A stretch of DNA of 64,000 nt from Sciurus carolinensis (lineage: Eukaryota > Chordata > Mammalia > Rodentia > Sciuridae), in contig NC_062214.1 in the NCBI RefSeq assembly GCF_902686445.1, positions 47,563,454 through 47,627,453 on the forward strand, given 5' to 3'. The notes beneath the pieces were generated by a model that saw only the letters and a list, made by a program, of their open reading frames with translations, was not told the origin of the DNA and did no database searches. The position numbers and the translations under genes are program-made. Positions 58,130-64,000 of this stretch are shown in pieces (within the stretch, counting starts at the first letter, position 1; each line of letters begins with the position of its first letter).

Positions 58130-58285
58130 TTTTCCAGTAAGACTGTAGTACTGCACATCCCCACAGTGACATAGGGAAGAACTCTTTGTTTCATATTCTC
58201 ACCAGTACTCAGGATCTGTACTTTTTATTCTGGCATGATGGCGAGTGTGCAGCCGTATCTCCTTATGAATTCCAATTTGCAGTCA
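58130..58285 (-). repeat. Ancient L1 fragment, antisense
   Basis: TGCACATCCCCACAGTGACA, TCTCACCAGTACTCAGGATC and GGCATGATGGCGAGTGTGC, then CCGTATCTCCTTATGAATTC, read as the reverse of an old L1 ORF2. Confidence 0.6.
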
Positions 58286-58757
58286 GGAGTAAGAAAGTAC
58301 AAACTACAGAAACACAGAGCATTGCTTTGAATATCAACATCATACCAAGTGAAGTCGGGCCTAAGTATACACACAGGATTCTATTTACACAGAGAGAAAA
58401 TCCCTAGTGACAAAAAGCTGGTCAGTAGGAAACTGGACCCAGAATGAGAGGGGCTGGCCTACCAAGGACAAAATGACGGTGATACTCAGTATCCTAACTG
58501 CAGCAGGGGGTTTCATGTGCATATAAAACCACCAGAACTCCTCAAATTGTGGACTTTAAATGTGCACTTTAAATGGATACAGCGAAAGGGAGGGACTAGG
58601 GAATGAAAATGACCAAATTATATTGTTATATTGTGTGCATGTGTGAATATATAGCAATGAATCCCACTACTGTGTATAATTGTAAAGCATAAATACAATA
58701 AATAATTAAGTACAGAATAATGTCCATAAATTATTCCTCAATAAAGTTGATAAGAAA
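58286..58757 (+). repeat. Ancient L1M 3' UTR fragment, split by a younger L1 tail
   Basis: TATACACACAGGATTCTATT and TGTGGACTTTAAATGTGCAC on the left, and AAATTATTCCTCAATAAAGT TGATAAG on the right, are the two halves of an L1M end. The insertion 58575-58718 lies between. Confidence 0.68.
58575..58718 (+). repeat. Young rodent L1 3' tail fragment
   Basis: A purine-rich start (GCGAAAGGGAGGGACTAGGG), then AAATGACCAAATTATATTG, AATGAATCCCACTACTGTGT and ATAATTGTAAAGCATAAATA, close to the 3' end of the element at 55256-58020 (CAAAATGAACCCCACTATTA there). Confidence 0.7.
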
Positions 58758-59204
58758 AACACAAAAGACCAACTCTGTTATATAGACATAGAAAGAACGT
58801 TCCTGAGTCATCTTTGTCTTCCAGAAACAGTCCAATATTAGCCACAATAACAATGATAATTTTTAATTACATTTACGAGAGATCATTAATTTTGACTAGG
58901 CCACTGTATTAAGTACCAATAAACCAAACCAATATGGAGTTCAATCCCAGTAGCTGAGCCTAAGTTAGTTGCAGGAGGCTCTGTAACCATTTAACCAGTC
59001 AAGCTGCAACCAATTAAGCTTCCTCTGCACTACACTTGTATTTCTAACAAATGCTATCAGTCCTGTTATTGTTTGGCATTCTCTGCATCTGCTTTGTGAA
59101 TAGTTCTACTTAGTCTTGTTCTGTTTTGGTTGTAATTGTTCAAATAGACTAATAATTTTAAATGTCTAAGTTTTTTTTTCACCACTTTTAGTAGTTACGA
59201 TGGC
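58758..59204. other. Intergenic DNA, unassigned
   Basis: No gene and no nameable repeat are recognised. Confidence 0.4.
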
Positions 59205-59350
59205 TAAAAGCTAAGTAATAATTATAATCGCAACAACACTGTGTTAGGCACACTGGAAAGTGTGACTGTGTGCCAGTAAAACTTTATTTACAACATTTTG
59301 CAGTGGGCCAGATATGGTCAGTGGACTGTATTCAGCTGACCTCCCAGATC
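59205..59350 (+). repeat. hAT-type MER fragment
   Basis: GTGACTGTGTGCCAGTAAAA followed by CTTTATTTACAACATTTTG and GGGCCAGATATGGTCAGTGG matches the 3' half of the element at 26080-26275. Confidence 0.65.
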
Positions 59351-59412
59351 AAGGAACTCTACCTACTGTACATAATAGACTACTAGGGAACCTGTTTCAT
59401 GCAAACAAAATA

Positions 59413-59907
59413 TGTTAATCAGCTTTGTATCACTATGAGGAAAAGTTTATTTTGGGCTCATGATTTCAGAGATTCAGACCATAGTTAGCAGACTCCATTG
59501 CTCTGGACCCAAGGTGAGGCAGAACATCATGGCAGAAAGGTGTGGAAGAGAAAAACCTACTGAGGATATGGCAATCAGGAGACAGAGGGAGGTACCAGGG
59601 ATAAAACACAAGCCCCCAGTGACCTACTTCCTTCAACCACACCCTAACTGCTACAGTTACTACCCAGTTAATCCATTTAAGTGGATCAGTCTACTAATAA
59701 GAGCCTCCTGTGCATGCTGCCTAGCACCCTGGCTTTTCTCTCTAGTTCCTTAGATGAGTCTTGGACTAGAGACCTGAATGCCCTGGGATGCTCCTGACTG
59801 GCTCAAATAGGGTATAGTTCTCTCAATCTAATTATTTCACCACTGAATTTCCTTGCATTGTGTCACAAATGAACTTTCAGGGAACATCTTATACCCAAAC
59901 CATAACA
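59413..59907 (-). mobile_element. MaLR-type LTR, antisense
   Basis: Starts TGTTAATCAGCTTTG and ends CCATAACA. It contains AAGGTGAGGCAGAACATCAT, AGTGACCTACTTCCTTCAAC and TTCCTTGCATTGTGTCAC. About 100 bp of unrelated sequence (about 59700-59800) lies inside. Confidence 0.78.
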
Positions 59908-61127
59908 CAAATAGTGCTAGTGTTCCTACCTTCTAGGGTTCTTTTGAGAATTAAATGAGATGGAACATGACTGAAGGCACATAGTCACTCCTTTTGTAAA
60001 GAGTGACAGAATCACAGGAGAAAGCCCTTTGCCTAATGTGGACATCCACCTGGCAACAGGGGCCCTCAGATCCAGCTTACAATGAGCACAAGAAGCATGT
60101 TCCCTTTTCCTCTGGGGCCTGGAGATTCACTGCTGTTCTGACCCTAAATTTCTCAATAGGAGTGAGAAAATGAAGTGATAAAAGAGATGAAAGTGGGTAA
60201 GGGCTGGGCTGCAGTGTCAGGGAAATTTCATTTAAGAGTAAGTAGGCCAGCTCCCAAAGGGACCAGAAGGGATCCCTTAGGATCATCCTCCGCAGGACTC
60301 ACTGCCAGTCACACCCAAGTCTTTCAACTGCTGCCAGGAAACTTGAAAGCAAGGAGCTCCCTTCCCTGGTCTCAGCTCCAACAACCAATTCCCTGTTTTT
60401 GAAATTTGCCTTCAACTCGTAGCACCGACAACCTTACTGCCTTCTCCTCAGGCAGCAATGGTCCCCCACCCAGGTTAGTGAGGATAATACCTGTTATGAC
60501 CCTCACGGGTGCATGCACCAACAGGGGAGACGCTCTGCATAGGGCCTCAAGGTGGACCTTTTCCCTCCACTGATGTGGATGAGACTGTGACTGAGATGGT
60601 TGGAAGCCCCCTGTATCCCTTCTGCTCACCCCAGAAAAAAAGCTCTAGGGAAAAGGAAGGGAGGGAGCTCAGGAAAAGTGAGAAGTCAAAGCACCCAAGG
60701 GATGGGAATGGGGAAAGGAAACATAGAATGATAAGAAGGTTGGGGTGCAGGGAGAAAAGAAGCTCCCATGGATCTGCAATGGCGAGAAAAGTATGACTCT
60801 CACAAGTCAGAAAGGTCATCTTGCTAAAAAATATAAAAGGTGGTCAATGTTTCCTGAGAAAGTTTGGAGGGGGCAGAAAGCGGGGAACCCACATCAGCTA
60901 CATGCAGGACAGTATTTTAGCCAGTCAGGAGCATCCCAGGATATTCAGGCCTCTAGTCCAAGACTCACCTAAGGAACGAGAGAAAAGTCGGTATGCTAGG
61001 CAGCAGGCATAGGAGGCTCTTAGAAAAACTTGTTGGTGTGAACAGGTATGGCTGAAGCAAATAGCAACTTGAATAGGTCTTAAGTTCCAGGAACTGGACC
61101 TTTCTCCAAAAAACCAAAGGTCTAGAC
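59908..61127. other. Intergenic DNA, mostly unassigned
   Basis: A short MIR-like piece occurs at 59925-59990 (CCTACCTTCTAGGGTTCTTT then GAATTAAATGAGATGG). No gene is recognised in the rest. Confidence 0.4.
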
Positions 61128-61272
61128 CTGAGCAACTCAGTAGCAATTAGCAGCCACATGTGACTGTTTGAGTCTGTTACAATTAAGTAATGCTAAAAAT
61201 TCAAATCTTCTGTTATGCATGGGAATATTCAAAGGTTCAATAGCCACCTGAGGTTTCTGGTCCCTTATTGGA
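61128..61272 (+). repeat. hAT-type MER fragment (family uncertain)
   Basis: AGCAATTAGCAGCCACATGT GACTG at the left and CAATAGCCACCTGAGGTTTC at the right look like imperfect inverted ends of a known short hAT element. Confidence 0.5.
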
Positions 61273-61459
61273 GAATGAAGATATAGAATAAGTGCATAAG
61301 CAACAAGTTCTGTCTGACAGTTCTAGTAAACTGCACCCTCCCCATGCCAAATAACATATAAAAGTATGCTCATGTCATTAGAGTTCCATGGCTGTCCATT
61401 CCCATCCCTTTATAGATCTGGGACTCTGGTTTGGAGTCCCATCACCCCCAGGGTCTCTT

Positions 61460-61638
61460 CACTATGACATTATTGCCATTTGAACCAAATAATTCTCTAA
61501 GGTAGGGACGTTCTGTGTACCACAAATGTTGAGTAGCATTCTTGTCTTCCCTACTTGATGCCAAGTAGCACCCCAACTCCTGACAACCCAATCATCTCAG
61601 ATATCACCCAGTGTCCTCTGGTTGACAACTGCTCTAAA
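61460..61638 (-). repeat. MER5A-like hAT element, antisense
   Basis: ACATTATTGCCATTTGAACC, AATAATTCTCTAAGG, TTGAGTAGCATTCTTGTCTT, GATGCCAAGTAGCACCCCAA and GTGTCCTCTGGTTGACAACT follow the reversed MER5A consensus. Confidence 0.75.
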
Positions 61639-63340
61639 TGGAAATGATATAACTTTGGGGTGAAAGTAGATCTGTGGTTATATCTAAATCTGTTTGCAGA
61701 CACTGGGGATCCCCCAAAGGCCTGTCAGAGGGGCAAGAAATGAGGGGATCAAGAGAACATACAGGTGCCAGGGTGAGTCCTTTGTGAGGATGTCAGGTTT
61801 TGACTTCCTGTGAACTGAAGGGCTATACTAAAAGGAAGAAAAACCAGAGGCTAAAAGATTCTGGAATATCACATGCATGGATAATCAGAAGACACAGAAA
61901 ACTAGAATGAGTTGGGTATTTGGGTCAAGACCAGAATAAGTGAGGGAGACTTTGTGTGTGACTCAGGCCCCAAGTATCTAAGGGTGCCTACTTGGAGGGG
62001 GTTGAGGGAGACTCTGGAGTCATGGTAAATGACCATTAAAAAATCCTGGGAGAAGGGACCAAGTTGGGTTTGAGGAAGCAGGGATGAAGAGGCTGAGCTA
62101 ACAGTGTGGGTGTGCATCAAAAAGCAAACAAGAGGGGTGACCCAAGGAAACCTGGAAAACTCCAAAGACAAGGAACTGAACTGGGGGTGGGAGGAAGTCA
62201 GGGATACCTGGCTATGGGACTCTGAAGAATCTGGTGTGTGAGTAGGGACCAGGCGCCAGAGGGCCAGGGAAGAGATGGGGCCTTGATGTGAAGGTCAGTT
62301 TTGGGGAAGTGATTAGAGCCAGCAAGCCTCAGGGGATGGAATGTGGCCCTTGAACAGAGAGCACATGATGCCCAGAGGATGCAGGAGAGGGAGCTGGTTG
62401 GAATATCACATTGGTGATCCAACCAAGAATGACCAGGCTGGTGCTGTGAGCACACAGGAGGGATCCAATGAACATAGGCACTTGGTGGAGTCTCAGGAGG
62501 GGGCTGGAGGCCATCCAGGAGACTCTGGTGACCAGGTCATTGTCCATGGGGGACTTGGGGTTCTGAGGGTCCTCTGGAGGGAGAGACTAGGCAAGCATCT
62601 TGACTTTGGCCCACTAAGGAAGAGGGACTGAAGAGATCCTTGGTCTGAGGGTGGGAACCTTGGGTCTGGGCACAAAGCTCTTGACAGGGAAAGAGTCAGG
62701 GAACTGAGGAAGGGAGCACAGTGTATTACTGGGACACTGGGTAGGGATAGCTGGAACTGTAGGATAGCTGGGTTCTGACTCAGCAGGGACCTGAGTGAGG
62801 GTCTGGAAGACCATGTAAAGTCTGTGAGCTGGACTCCAGATGGCTCTGGGGCCTGGGAGCAGAGGGCGTCGGATAGAGAGATCTGGGGGAAACCAGGAGG
62901 CCAAGGGGTGCCAAGGGCATGGGATTCAGACACTGTGGAACTACCCAGCAGGTTGTACTGCTATACATAGGAGATAGTGAACTTGGGCTGTGGCACCAGA
63001 GACAGCAGCAGAGCAGACAGGGAGGTAATGAATCTGAGCGTCTGGTCTTTCCCCATCTGTGACCTGGTAGACCTGGAGTCTGTATGGCATCTTCATATAA
63101 CACTGTAGTAGAGCACCCACTGTGTGCTGGGGTGATGGGCATGAGTCTCCAGGAGTGCTTAAGGCAACCCAGATGTTAACATGTGGGCTCAAGGTAAAGG
63201 CCATCCCTAAATAAGCTTCTGGGGTTCATGGAGGGCTGTCTTCAGGTTCACTTTTCCATGATCTGGTGCTGTATGGGAGGTGTCCCTGGGGAAGATAGAA
63301 TATGAGGAAAACTTTGAATGACAGAGGACAGATATTCTTA
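61639..63340. other. G-rich intergenic stretch, unassigned
   Basis: From about 61920 to 62930 the plus strand is rich in GGAGG, GGGGA and CTGGGG words. This makes several open frames on the minus strand (up to 146 codons, rich in Ser/Pro/Leu) that show no family resemblance. It may be an old repeat or a non-coding transcript. Confidence 0.4.
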
Positions 63341-63742
63341 TGGTTTGGTATGAGGTGTCCCAAAAGCTCCTTGTTAATGCAGGAGATAAAATCATTAGAT
63401 TGTGAGAGCTGTAACCTAATCAGTCCAGATTAGTTTAATGGGAAAACTGGGTGGTAACTGAAGGCAGGCGGGGCATGGATGGAGGAGATAGGTTACTGGG
63501 GGCATTTCCTGGAAGGGTTCCTCTTCTCTGTCGCCCTCTCCCCTTTCTCTCTCTGCTTCTGGGGGTCATCATTGGCCAAGTAGCTTCCCTTCCACTTTTA
63601 TGTTCTGCCTCGCCTTGAGCCCAAAGCAATGGAGTCAGCAGACCATGGACTCAATTTCTGAATCCTTGAACTCAAACTGCTATTCCTCTAAGTTGTTCTT
63701 GTCAGGTATTTTGGTCACAGCAATGAAAAGTTGACTAATACA
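63341..63742 (+). mobile_element. MaLR-type LTR
   Basis: Starts TGGTTTGGTATGAGGTGTCC and ends TTGACTAATACA. It contains TATGTTCTGCCTCGCCTTGA, AAAGCAATGGAGTCAGCAGA and TTGTTCTTGTCAGGTATTTT, the forward form of the landmarks seen reversed in three other LTRs here. Confidence 0.8.
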
Positions 63743-64000
63743 GAAAAAGTGGGGGAGATGCCCTGGGAATAGTACTGCAGGTAGCCATAGGGTAGTGGGG
63801 ACATGCTCACTCTCCAATTACCCTCTACTAGTGTTTTCACCATCAAAAGAAGACTCAGGTGGTAACTCCCTGACTGAAGAGGAGCTACCAGCTGCTCACA
63901 ATCTCCTCACTCCATGTTCATTCTCTACATAGCACTGATCTCTCACATGGGGTATTTTTCTTATCTACTTTGATAAGAGATGGAGTTCAGAAGCAAATAG
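63743..64000. other. Window end, unassigned
   Basis: Unassigned intergenic sequence; nothing recognisable. Confidence 0.4.

Noticed and set aside
62493..62933. 146-codon minus-strand frame, Ser/Pro/Leu-rich
   Set aside because: Explained by the G-rich strand bias; overlapping frames of similar length exist alongside.
1..64000. CRISPR arrays, bacterial operons, phage, plasmid origins
   Set aside because: The window is clearly mammalian; there is no array of spaced identical repeats, and no prokaryotic gene.

Overview
The window is mammalian genomic DNA, most likely from a squirrel-type rodent (Sciuridae or a close relative). Two things point there. First, the one real protein-coding gene is CD93, an endothelial and myeloid receptor. 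Second, the young repeats are tRNA-derived ID SINEs, dimeric B1-dID SINEs and short LINE-1 3' tails of the type seen in the squirrel-related clade. No mouse-type B2 SINEs were noticed. Around these lie old pan-mammalian repeats (MIR, L2, L1M, MLT1, MER20/MER5A-like, Tigger-like).

Region by region. 1-1,980: flank downstream of CD93, holding only a polypyrimidine tract and unassigned AT-rich DNA. About 1,990-9,100: CD93 on the minus strand. It has a large first coding exon (8864-6946), a 233-bp intron (6945-6713), and a second exon with the last 8 codons (6712-6688) followed by a long 3' UTR. That UTR probably ends near the AATAAA at 2017-2012, and it carries an ID and a B1-dID SINE. 9,100-64,000: a gene-poor intergenic region in which I recognise no further protein-coding gene. 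In human the DNA beyond the 5' side of CD93 is also a long gene-poor interval, which fits this layout.

The intergenic part is a layered repeat landscape. It holds a solo ERV1-type LTR with a 4-bp target duplication (16818-17287) and several MaLR-type LTRs (18443-19026, 32348-32774, 45326-45751, 51084-51453, 59413-59907, 63341-63742). MLT1 LTRs are interrupted by later insertions, and a three-level nest lies at 45247-46330. There is also a decayed Mutator-like (MULE) DNA transposon relic (38519-39215).

The most unusual object is at 55256-58020. It is a LINE-1 that keeps its 5' end, a tandem-repeat 5' UTR, a broken ORF1 and a 3' UTR, but has lost nearly all of ORF2. The C-terminal domain of ORF1 runs in frame into the last codons of ORF2. 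It is either a single internal deletion or a member of a half-L1 (HAL1-like) non-autonomous family.

CD93 is the only functional gene supported, so there is no operon-like cooperation to describe. The remaining content is regulatory or neutral DNA plus mobile-element history. Family names for old repeats come from recognition by eye, without a library search.
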